Source: Saprospiraceae bacterium (lineage in GTDB: Bacteria; Bacteroidota; Bacteroidia; Chitinophagales; Saprospiraceae). From it: DNA of 64,000 bases. A program made the position numbers and the translations under genes. The stretch covers positions 124,001-188,000 of the forward strand of contig JADKGI010000010.1 of the NCBI GenBank assembly GCA_016722285.1. The letters are read 5' to 3'. The notes under the pieces were generated by a model. The model searched no databases. It was given only the letters and a program-made list of their open reading frames with translations, and was not told the origin of the DNA. Below are positions 56,716 through 64,000 of this stretch, in pieces (the first letter of the stretch is position 1; the number at the start of each line of letters is the position of its first letter).

Positions 56716-57069
56716 AATCAATTCGATAGCAAATATCTATAAAAGGTTAAAGGTTATGACTAAAAATATTACTTACTAATATTATTGTCCATCCAAATTT
56801 TCTTAAAAAATCACAATAGCTGGTTTTTTTAGAATAATGAACCACTTGTAGGTTGCATTGATTGGAGTAAATATCGAATCAAAAAATACATTCGTATAAA
56901 ATTTCCGGTATCCGGTTTAAATTTTAATATACATCTTGTTGTAACTGTCTAATTTTACTTTCAGAATTTAAAGTTAAAATTTCGACGGTATTTTTGCAAC
57001 CTCTATTGCGGTATTTACGTCAGTATTATGGCGGGAAAATGCCACTTCATTTAAAATAAAAAATGCCCA
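56716..57069. other. Intergenic region with candidate promoter
   Basis: About 350 AT-rich bases between two plus-strand genes. The only notable item is a promoter-like pair near 56967-56996. No terminator hairpin or coding frame of note was found. Confidence 0.5.
56967..56996 (+). promoter_or_regulatory. Candidate promoter of the TonB-receptor-like gene
   Basis: TTTA at 56967-56970, 18 bases, then TATTTTTG at 56989-56996. The -7 element is a full match to TAnnTTTG and the -33 element has one mismatch. The ATG at 57070 gives a leader of about 70 bases. Confidence 0.4.
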
Positions 57070-59478
57070 ATGAGATATCTTATAGTTTTACTATTGTTCC
57101 TGAATATCTCTATACAGTCGGAAGCCCAGCTTGTCATAAAGGGAATAATAAAAGATGATACAGTATCTCCCGTCGCATTTGCATCTGCTTCACTCCTGCT
57201 TGCTAAGGACTCTACTTTAGTACGAGGTAGTCTGACGGATGAAAACGGGTTGTACAGAATTGAAAATATTCAGCCCGGCAACTATCGTATTATGGCTTCA
57301 TATCTAGGTTTTACCAATGTATATAGCGATGTTTTTGATTTGAAACAGACCAACCAATCTGCTACTGTTGACATTAATTTCTTGCAAAAAGGGATACTAT
57401 TGGATGAAACTGTAATATCAGCTAAAAGACCATTTTTGGAGCAGAAATCTGATAGACTTGTGGTAAACGTGGCCAGCAGTGCGGTTGCTGCGGGTGGAAC
57501 TGCTATGGAAATATTACAAAAAGTACCTGGTGTGGTGATTTTGCAGGAGAGAGTCACCATAGGTGGAAGCCAAAATCTACAGGTATGGATAGATGGTAAA
57601 CCTTCACCTTATACAGATATGAATGCCGTCCTTCGCGATATGCCAGGTGATCAGATAGAGAAAATTGAACTCATCACCCAGCCAGGTGCCCAGTTTGATG
57701 CATCTGGTGGCCCGATATTAAATATAATTCTAAAACGAAACGCTGATCTTGGATTTAAAGGAACTGCTGCACTTACTACAGGGGGATTCAGAGTAAATCA
57801 GGCTGATGTTGATTCGGGTACGAAAGGCTATTACCGCCTAAATCCATCTGTCAATATGACGTATAGAAGTGGTAAAATAAACCTGGCCGGAAACACCAGC
57901 TATAACAAAGGCACTTACTTTCAGGCATTTATAGTGGATAGATTTATTGGCAAGGAAGTGTATAAAGGTAAAAACCTTGAAAATTCGAACTATATATTTA
58001 AAAATATTCGGATCGGTGCCGATTATTTTGCAACGGATAAAGCAACTTTCGGCTTAGTCTTTCGTACCTGGGATAGAGACGGTGGTGGGGATGGACTTAA
58101 CAGAACCAATGTATTTTTGCAGACTGAATCTGTTCCATATAATGCTTTCATTACTGAAAATATCAGCGACTCTAAAAGATCAGGGCTGTACAATAATGTT
58201 TATTATAAATATGAATTTGATAAGAAAACAGGACGAAGTTTTAATATAGATTTTGATTATAATAAATTTAATACCAGAAGTATTAATAATCTGGCTATTT
58301 ATCCTGCTGCTCAAATCGATAAAAGGTCATTGTCAAAACAAGATGTGGATCAGCCTGTTAATATTTACGTCATTAAAACTGATTATAAGCATCCTGTTGA
58401 CTCCACATTCAAATTTGAAACCGGATTAAAGTCATCATTTGCAAGTGTTGACAATAAGTTAAATTTTTTTAGAAGCAATATCCTTTCTACCAAAGAGTCA
58501 AACAATTTTCTATACAGAGAAAGTATAAATGCAGCCTATATAAACCTGAGTAAAAACATTAAAAAGTTTGATTTTAACGCCGGACTACGGGCAGAGCAGA
58601 CTATTATATCAGGGGAGTCAATGGATTCTTTAGTTCTGGACCGCAATTACACCCAATTATTTCCAAGTGCTAGTGCAATATACCGGCTTAATAAAAATAT
58701 GGCACTACAATCTTCTTATTCCAGAAGGGTAAACAGACCTGGTTTTCAACAACAAAATCCATTTACTTACTTTATTGATTCACTTACATATACGCGTGGT
58801 AATCCTGCCTTGAAGCCGGAAATAATAAACACAGGACAAATCAACCTCACATATGATGGCCAACCATTTTTTGGTATTGCATATTATAAAACGAATGATG
58901 TAATCATCGAAAATGCGCCAAAACTGGAAGGTACAAGGACATTCACCACAGCTGAAAATTTAGCAAACCAAACCAGACTCGAATTGCAACTAAATTTTCC
59001 AATAAAAATAGGTAAAGTGATAGACGGATTTGGAGGCAATCAGGCCATTTACAATTCCTATAATGCCAATTATCAGAATATGGAGTACAAAGCCAGTCGG
59101 TGGCATTGGCTGGCATACTGGCAAATCAATGCAACTTTAGCTAATAACTTTAAAGTAGAAGTTGGCGGGTTTTATATGACTAAATTTTTGGAAGAATTCC
59201 TGACCATCGATAATCTGGCTGGAGTAAACCTGGGAGTTTCAAAAACATTTGCAGATAAAAAAGGAAGAATTGCAATGAGTTTTAATGATATTTTCTATTC
59301 TCAAAATTCATTGGCTACGATTGATTTTGGCGAGGTGAAGGTCAATTTTTTCCAACGAAACTTTTCCAGACAATTGCGACTTACCGGTAGCTATCAATTT
59401 GGAAATACTAAAATGAAAAACCTTGGGGGTCGGAACAGTGCATCAGAAAGTGAATCGTCCAGAGTTAAAATCGAGTAA
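57070..59478 (+). CDS. TonB-dependent-receptor-like outer-membrane protein with CarboxypepD_reg-like N-terminal domain
   Basis: An 802-residue protein with a signal peptide (YLIVLLLFLNISIQSEAQ). Residues about 22-105 form a carboxypeptidase-regulatory-like domain (IKGIIKDDTVSPVAFASASLLL, ENGLYRIENIQPGNYRI). A plug domain follows (AMEILQKVPGVVILQERVTIGG, MPGDQIEKIELITQPGAQFDASGG), then a barrel of the outer-membrane beta-barrel family 3 type (YSRRVNRPGFQQQNPFTYF, TRGNPALKPEIINTGQINLTYD). No SusD-like gene is next to it, so it is not a classic SusCD pair; substrate unknown. The C-terminus is a polar Ser/Glu stretch rather than the usual aromatic end. Confidence 0.87.
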   Translation: MRYLIVLLLFLNISIQSEAQLVIKGIIKDDTVSPVAFASASLLLAKDSTLVRGSLTDENGLYRIENIQPGNYRIMASYLGFTNVYSDVFDLKQTNQSATVDINFLQKGILLDETVISAKRPFLEQKSDRLVVNVASSAVAAGGTAMEILQKVPGVVILQERVTIGGSQNLQVWIDGKPSPYTDMNAVLRDMPGDQIEKIELITQPGAQFDASGGPILNIILKRNADLGFKGTAALTTGGFRVNQADVDSGTKGYYRLNPSVNMTYRSGKINLAGNTSYNKGTYFQAFIVDRFIGKEVYKGKNLENSNYIFKNIRIGADYFATDKATFGLVFRTWDRDGGGDGLNRTNVFLQTESVPYNAFITENISDSKRSGLYNNVYYKYEFDKKTGRSFNIDFDYNKFNTRSINNLAIYPAAQIDKRSLSKQDVDQPVNIYVIKTDYKHPVDSTFKFETGLKSSFASVDNKLNFFRSNILSTKESNNFLYRESINAAYINLSKNIKKFDFNAGLRAEQTIISGESMDSLVLDRNYTQLFPSASAIYRLNKNMALQSSYSRRVNRPGFQQQNPFTYFIDSLTYTRGNPALKPEIINTGQINLTYDGQPFFGIAYYKTNDVIIENAPKLEGTRTFTTAENLANQTRLELQLNFPIKIGKVIDGFGGNQAIYNSYNANYQNMEYKASRWHWLAYWQINATLANNFKVEVGGFYMTKFLEEFLTIDNLAGVNLGVSKTFADKKGRIAMSFNDIFYSQNSLATIDFGEVKVNFFQRNFSRQLRLTGSYQFGNTKMKNLGGRNSASESESSRVKIE

Positions 59479-59524
59479 GAGTTGACTTGCTTTCGCGCTA
59501 AATGGGTAATCGAGGAAAATGGGA

Positions 59525-59929
59525 TCAACTAACAGATCGCGCACTGCCTGTGACCACTCCTATAAATCCAAGTATAGCTGTGACTGATGTGTCCGTGATG
59601 ACAAACCATACAGGAAAATAATATGTAAAAAGATAAATCATCACAGGAATGAAGATACCACAAAAAGCTATCAAACCGAAAGTGAGCCTGCTAATACCAG
59701 CTACTAAGCTGCTGATAAGTCCTGCTGCAAACGCTGCAAATGCATGACTTATAGCAATGATAATATAAACTTTGGCAGGAAGTGTGTTCATCCAGTCAGT
59801 CAGGGCATTGGGGTTGGCTATATCAAAATCTGCAGGTTGTGGATATAATCCCTCGCTGATCATTTGAGCCATGACAATAATAAGTGCTGCTGTACTTAAG
59901 CCGGTAAATATTCCGAATATCGGTTTCAA
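59525..59929 (-). CDS. Small four-helix membrane protein of unknown function
   Basis: A 134-residue protein with four hydrophobic segments: FGIFTGLSTAALIIVMAQMI, VYIIIAISHAFAAFAAGLI, LTFGLIAFCGIFIPVMIYLF and VTAILGFIGVVTG. The polar loop after the first (PQPADFDIANPNALTDWMNTLPAK) resembles small inner-membrane proteins seen widely in Bacteroidota. No named family is recognised with certainty. It is the last gene of a minus-strand series, and the coding frame is well supported. Confidence 0.65.
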   Translation of the reverse strand: MKPIFGIFTGLSTAALIIVMAQMISEGLYPQPADFDIANPNALTDWMNTLPAKVYIIIAISHAFAAFAAGLISSLVAGISRLTFGLIAFCGIFIPVMIYLFTYYFPVWFVITDTSVTAILGFIGVVTGSARSVS

Positions 59930-60011
59930 TTTTTTATCAAAGTTGGTTTACAGGCTGTAAATTTATGTAATTTTCAGGTCTATAAAGAAAAACTCTGATT
60001 TTTAAACTTAT

Positions 60012-60722
60012 TTATTTACCGAAAACCTTTCGAAGCAGATCACTTGTCCTTTGGCTAATATCTGTTCTGATTCCTTTTTCTTTGACGGCTATTAGTGAGA
60101 AGAGTCCATCCAGTCCTTTATTGTTGACGTGATCATCCAGTGCCGGGTTCATTTTTTTGACAAATGGGATTTTATTGTATGCTTCTACCACAGTTTTCCA
60201 GTATGTACGTGCATTCACCTCATCCAGACTCGCCTGAATCACCGGCAAAAACTGATCATAAAGGGGTTGTCTTGATGTGGTTTCTAAATATGAAGTAGCT
60301 GCATTATCAGCCCCTGAAATAATACTTGCCGCATCTTTTACCGTCATCTGTTTGATGGCACCCACAAAAATCGGTGTGGCTTTCTTGGCAGCAATTTCAG
60401 CCGCCTGATTCATCTGATGTATTAGTTTAGTTTCGACATCCTGAAAACCAGGTACCATCTTTACCTTGTCAATGACTTTCTGAGCATCTTCGGGAATCAA
60501 AATTTTAAACGGACTCTCGAGATATCCCTTATCTGCAGATAGTTGCTTTACTGCTGCATCGACCCCTACGTTGAGTGCTTCTTTGAGCGCAGCGCTCATC
60601 TCAGATTCATCTCCGGTGGCAACACCCAAAGTGGATTTTGCTTTCTTAAGTACATCTTTAAACTGTGCATCAGCTGCTGAATACCCAAGCAACAAAATAA
60701 TTAAAATCAAAAAACGGTTCAT
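60012..60722 (-). CDS. DUF4197 family exported protein
   Basis: A 236-residue protein with a signal peptide (MNRFLILIILLLGYSAADAQ). The mature part matches DUF4197: LKEALNVGVDAAVKQLSADKGYLE, IPEDAQKVIDKVKMVPG, NQAAEIAAKKATPIFVGAIKQMTVKDA, YDQFLPVIQASLDEV and GLDGLFSLIAVKEKGIR. It is probably periplasmic and mostly helical. No function is established for the family. It lies 82 bases upstream of the small membrane protein gene on the same strand. Confidence 0.87.
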   Translation of the reverse strand: MNRFLILIILLLGYSAADAQFKDVLKKAKSTLGVATGDESEMSAALKEALNVGVDAAVKQLSADKGYLESPFKILIPEDAQKVIDKVKMVPGFQDVETKLIHQMNQAAEIAAKKATPIFVGAIKQMTVKDAASIISGADNAATSYLETTSRQPLYDQFLPVIQASLDEVNARTYWKTVVEAYNKIPFVKKMNPALDDHVNNKGLDGLFSLIAVKEKGIRTDISQRTSDLLRKVFGK

Positions 60723-60822
60723 TATTTATATTTTATTCATACTCAAAAACGAATTTGTGCTGACAATAGTTTTTTATCCGTAGTTAAAAAAAGTATAATA
60801 AACTGGAAAGCTTTATAAAACT

Positions 60823-61407
60823 TCAACTTGAAACAAGCTCTATTTTATTGACCAACATCTTTTTTTTTTTTCTATACGAATAAATGTACCCGGTAATTTC
60901 TTTAACTGATCTGAGTTTGGCTTCCAGAAGGTCGGGTCTCGTAATTTCTGGTTTTCCATCTTTGATCACGCTCACTTCCGGATCCATAAAACTATAAGTA
61001 TAAAAAGTAGCCACCAATACTTCGTCCATCTTAAGGAGTTGATCATAGGCGAGAATAGATTTTACTACCAATTCTTTGTTTATTTCATTTTTTGGATAGA
61101 GGTTGATGAAAAACCAGAAGGCTTTTTTCAAATCATTGGTTTGAAGTAACTTAAGCGCCTGCTCCCAGGTATATGTTTTTGGATAAAGTGGCGTCCGGTA
61201 GTTTTCATTGGTTAATACCTTTTGAAATTCTTCACTCACCGCAAGGGAATCTTTCGTCATGGTTACCCCAACTTCATAGAGATTACTCAACCAGTTTTGA
61301 GCAGTAAGTTGCTGTGCCTGAAGATCAAGGGCTTCCGAACTGATTGGAATTTGGCTTATGGACAATAAAGACAATAAGCAAATAAAAAGAATCAATAACT
61401 TTTTCAT
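60823..61407 (-). CDS. Exported protein of unknown function
   Basis: About 194 residues from the ATG at 61407; I chose it because MKKLLILFICLLSLLSISQ is a clear signal peptide, while the frame opens 19 codons earlier with a poor start. The mature part is mostly helical and polar (SEALDLQAQQLTAQNWLSNL, ALKLLQTNDLKKAFWFFINLYPKNE, VLVATFYTYSFMDPE). I do not recognise a family. It may be periplasmic. The nearby genes are also exported proteins of unknown function. Confidence 0.6.
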   Translation of the reverse strand: MKKLLILFICLLSLLSISQIPISSEALDLQAQQLTAQNWLSNLYEVGVTMTKDSLAVSEEFQKVLTNENYRTPLYPKTYTWEQALKLLQTNDLKKAFWFFINLYPKNEINKELVVKSILAYDQLLKMDEVLVATFYTYSFMDPEVSVIKDGKPEITRPDLLEAKLRSVKEITGYIYSYRKKKKMLVNKIELVSS

Positions 61408-61474
61408 TTTTTCATTATTTGTACATGAGAATGATCCTTCAATAACCTGAAGAATCATTCTCAAAAAGGTAAAT

Positions 61475-63928
61475 TTAATTTGATTTTCTTTGGACAGTCA
61501 TCATCTCGGAAAGAATATTTATTTTTGCTTCTACTGATTCAAGACGTGCTTCTGAGTCTTTAAACTTTTGTTCGTATCTTTTCAGGATGTTCAAGTAGTC
61601 TCCGTTGTGCACCCCGATGACGGTATTGATCATTTTGGCCGCTGTTGGCATTGGTTTCCCAGGAGCGTCCGACAGTCAGTTTAAAATCATCCACGGTCAT
61701 GTCGGCCTGAGTTACAGCGACACCGTATCCTGGTATTCCACTTTTAGCTACGATAAAGTCACCGCTAAGTACAGGTCCCATGATCTTAACAGGTATTTGC
61801 CCCATAAATGCGATATTATTACCTAAGTGGGTCTTACCGTCTGGAGGGATGTTTCCCAATACGATCGGATGATGAGAAACAGCCATCACTTGCTCAGCAA
61901 TGGTCAGGTCTTTGGTGATTTTGCCACCTTTGACAGCCACAATATCACCGGTGCTGATGGCCTCATTTGGATCTATACGTTCGAGCCATTCGGCGTAGTC
62001 GCCGTTGCCGGAGGAGTATTCGACGCCTATGTTGAGATAATCATTTGCTATTGTTTTAGTTGCTAATATAAGTTCTGGGCCTAGTTCTGTCACATCCAAA
62101 CCTGCAAAAGTTGTAATCATTTCATATAAAAATAATTGATCAAAATAATCATCTGTCCAATTCCTTATTGATTGTGCTTTAACGGAACCTAATGTATAGT
62201 CGTTATTATCAGTAAAAGTTACAAAAGAATTGGTATTATCTAAAGCATTTGCTACAAGCTCATTTAATTTGAGTTCAGGAAAATTCATTGTATTTACATT
62301 TAATAAGTTATTACATGAACTTAGTACAAAATCGCTTAAATTAGGTAAACTAAGTTTTGGATTAAATGTAAATTCATTTATTACAAGTGGAGGCAAGGTT
62401 ACATTGGGTAAATCATCCCAAGATAAAAATCCGCTATAAAACGTCCCAAGATCTAAGGTCTCTCCCGAAAAAATATTTAATTTAGGAAAAGTAATACCCT
62501 TATTAAGTTTTTCAAAAATCAAATTTGTAACTACACCAGCTAACCTACATTTGGCCGCATTGAGAAGATTTTCATATTCCTTTGCGGTTCCAATACCTTT
62601 TTCAATAAGGGAAAATATGGCATATTCATCATTACTCCTATCATTGTCAAACAGTTTTTTAATTTCATTCAAATCTTCTATTCCAATAAACCTTTCTAAA
62701 TTTGTATGTGTTGAGACAAATCCAACGTTGTTTTTAGCTGCCTTCTTACCCAACTTAATTTTAATCCCATCCCCATCTCCACCATTCGTATTTTCAAAGG
62801 TGGCTACAAATTTTCCATCCGCAACATTTGATTTAAATTGACTGACACCACCCACAAACAGGTCTTTTTTTCACAATCACAGAATCGCCCTGTACTTCTA
62901 AATTACCTCCAATGGTAAATTTTTTATCTCCAGTCTTAAGTTCACCGTCTTTGGTAATTGTCAATCGTACAGAATCATTGGTAATAAATACCAGATCATC
63001 ATAAGTCCTGGTACCTATTTTGTTACTGTCTCCTTTGACGACATTCCCGCCTACGTGCCAGTCAGTATTTACTTCGTCAATCTTACAATCATAGTTATTG
63101 ACCTTATCTTTATGAGAATATACTGTAAATGATCCATAGGAGTTTTTGAATGTTTTACCTAATATTTCCATATCTTCCCAGGATCCAGGCCAGAGGTTAT
63201 CCGGGCATACTGTTTTGATTCTGGTGATACAACTTACATCGCTCTGATTGGTGACTTTCAAATATATCTCATTATTGAAAATTCCATTGGGTAAATTTGT
63301 CGCATTTAATGTAAGCAACGTTTTGCTTTTCACATTTTGAAATTCGGCTATTTTTGTTCTCAGACTGTAATCATGATATACTTCTATCTTCACATTATTC
63401 TCACCAAAAAAATACAATTTAAGCTGAATGTATCCTCCTGCGCATGGACAATAAGTTACCGGGCACATTGCGGCTACCTTTTTGAGCTACTTCATCCTGA
63501 ATGTCATATCCCGTAAAAGCACCTGCTGTATTAGCATGAAATGCATATGGAACAGCAAGTAACTTTGATGTGTTAAGTATTGTAAAGTCAGTACCGCCAT
63601 TTGGGTCAATAGCGGTTTCCATCAGAATTTCATTTTCGCTCCAGGGTATTTTGTCAAAGTCACCGTTTATGACGGTACCCTGACCAATAATCAAATTAAA
63701 AAGACCAAGAGCATTAGTCTTTACCTGATGAGTCTCGGTATAAAATTGCTTTGAATTTGTCTCATCTCCAAGCAATCTGAGTCTGAGAGAAATGGTTCTA
63801 TCAGGTATAAATTTACCTTTGGTGTCTCTGGCTATCGCCTGATAGTTAATTCCGGATGGAACTTTTTGAGCTTCTACCAATGAATTTAATAGAAAAATAC
63901 TCAATACTATTAATATTAAATTTTTCAT
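61475..63928 (-). CDS. Large exported tail-fibre-like protein (three frameshifts; C-terminus recovered)
   Basis: Four frame pieces make one protein of about 817 residues. It begins with a signal peptide (MKNLILIVLSIFLLNSLVEAQ) and the segment VPSGINYQAIARDTKGKFIP, typical of Bacteroidota trimeric-fibre-like proteins. Breaks: one extra A in the five-base run at 63479-63483 (restores QKVAAMCPVTYC), one extra A in the seven-base run at 62865-62871 (restores VKKDLFVGGVSQF), and one extra base near 61641-61650. After the last repair the protein continues past 61560 as AAKMINTVIGVHNGDYLNIL and KRYEQKFKDSEARLESVEAK to a TAA at 61475, a coiled-coil end. The part DIVAVKGGKITKDLTIAEQVM and LSGDFIVAKSGIPGYGVAV is a conserved pre-coil module. 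No T9SS domain. Function unknown. Confidence 0.75.
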
Positions 63929-64000
63929 AAAATTAATTTTTTAAAGATTAAAAACATTAACCTTTGCCGATCCAATTAATCTTGATTTTTTATTGTTGGC

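Noticed and set aside
1..64000. CRISPR array, prophage, defence island or biosynthetic gene cluster
   Set aside because: No regular spaced repeats, cas, phage structural, restriction, toxin-antitoxin or large synthase genes were seen on reading both strands.

Overview
This window looks like a chromosomal segment of a Bacteroidota bacterium, most likely a relative of the Saprospiraceae. The base composition is AT-rich. Several long secreted proteins are built from HYR-like repeats, a dockerin-like pair of calcium loops, a cohesin-like module and a C-terminal type IX secretion (T9SS) sorting domain. The window also carries the gliding protein GldC, the outer-membrane lipoprotein TamL, a TonB-receptor-like protein, and promoter elements of the Bacteroidota form TTTG-N19-TAnnTTTG. 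I saw no rRNA, tRNA, CRISPR array, transposase, phage module or plasmid functions.

Layout. 1-5.6 kb (minus): the N-terminal part of a PKD-type secreted protein cut by the window edge, then a HYR/dockerin/T9SS protein. 6-9.8 kb: DnaQ/GIY-YIG nuclease, LysM-DPBB protein, kdsB, cdd. 10-13.4 kb (plus): CBS-domain protein, a small unknown protein, a secreted M14 carboxypeptidase. 13.5-19.3 kb (minus): purB, ppk1, a YjbQ-family gene, CoA-transferase subunit A, tas-like aldo/keto reductase. 19.4-24.4 kb (minus): a ~1655-residue surface protein with a C-type lectin domain. 25.2-28.4 kb: interrupted tamL, divergent from a TrmH/SpoU methyltransferase. 28.7-34.4 kb: sulfur amino-acid PLP enzyme, NAD(P)-binding protein, gldC, SUI1, serine hydrolase, PAP2 phosphatase, paaD, paaG. 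34.4-40.7 kb (minus): acyltransferase, NamZ-like muramidase, lipoprotein esterase, small T9SS protein. 40.9-51.4 kb: patatin, yggS, deoxynucleoside kinase, ABC ATPase, sucC, xseAB, PaiB, ABC-2 permease, zinc metalloprotease. 51.4-55 kb (minus): MazG-like, DoxX, outer-membrane protein and a DUF6909-type protein. 55-64 kb: a MITE-like element, CoA-transferase, TonB-receptor-like protein and four minus-strand genes for small membrane or exported proteins and a tail-fibre-like protein.

A striking property is that at least ten genes are split by single-base frameshifts (13 sites). Most can be repaired by adding or removing one base in a short homopolymer, and housekeeping genes such as sucC are among them. 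I read these mainly as sequencing or assembly indels and annotate each gene as one feature across the break. In three cases (NamZ, YjbQ, tail-fibre protein) the true end of the gene was recovered in another frame. tamL is different: it has three in-frame stop codons and no frame change.

The functions are mostly housekeeping (nucleotide salvage, purine synthesis, TCA cycle, polyphosphate, Kdo activation, DNA repair) mixed with cell-surface biology: T9SS cargo, gliding, outer-membrane assembly, peptidoglycan turnover. The most distinctive content is the family of T9SS-exported HYR/dockerin/cohesin-like proteins, one with a lectin domain inserted into a repeat.
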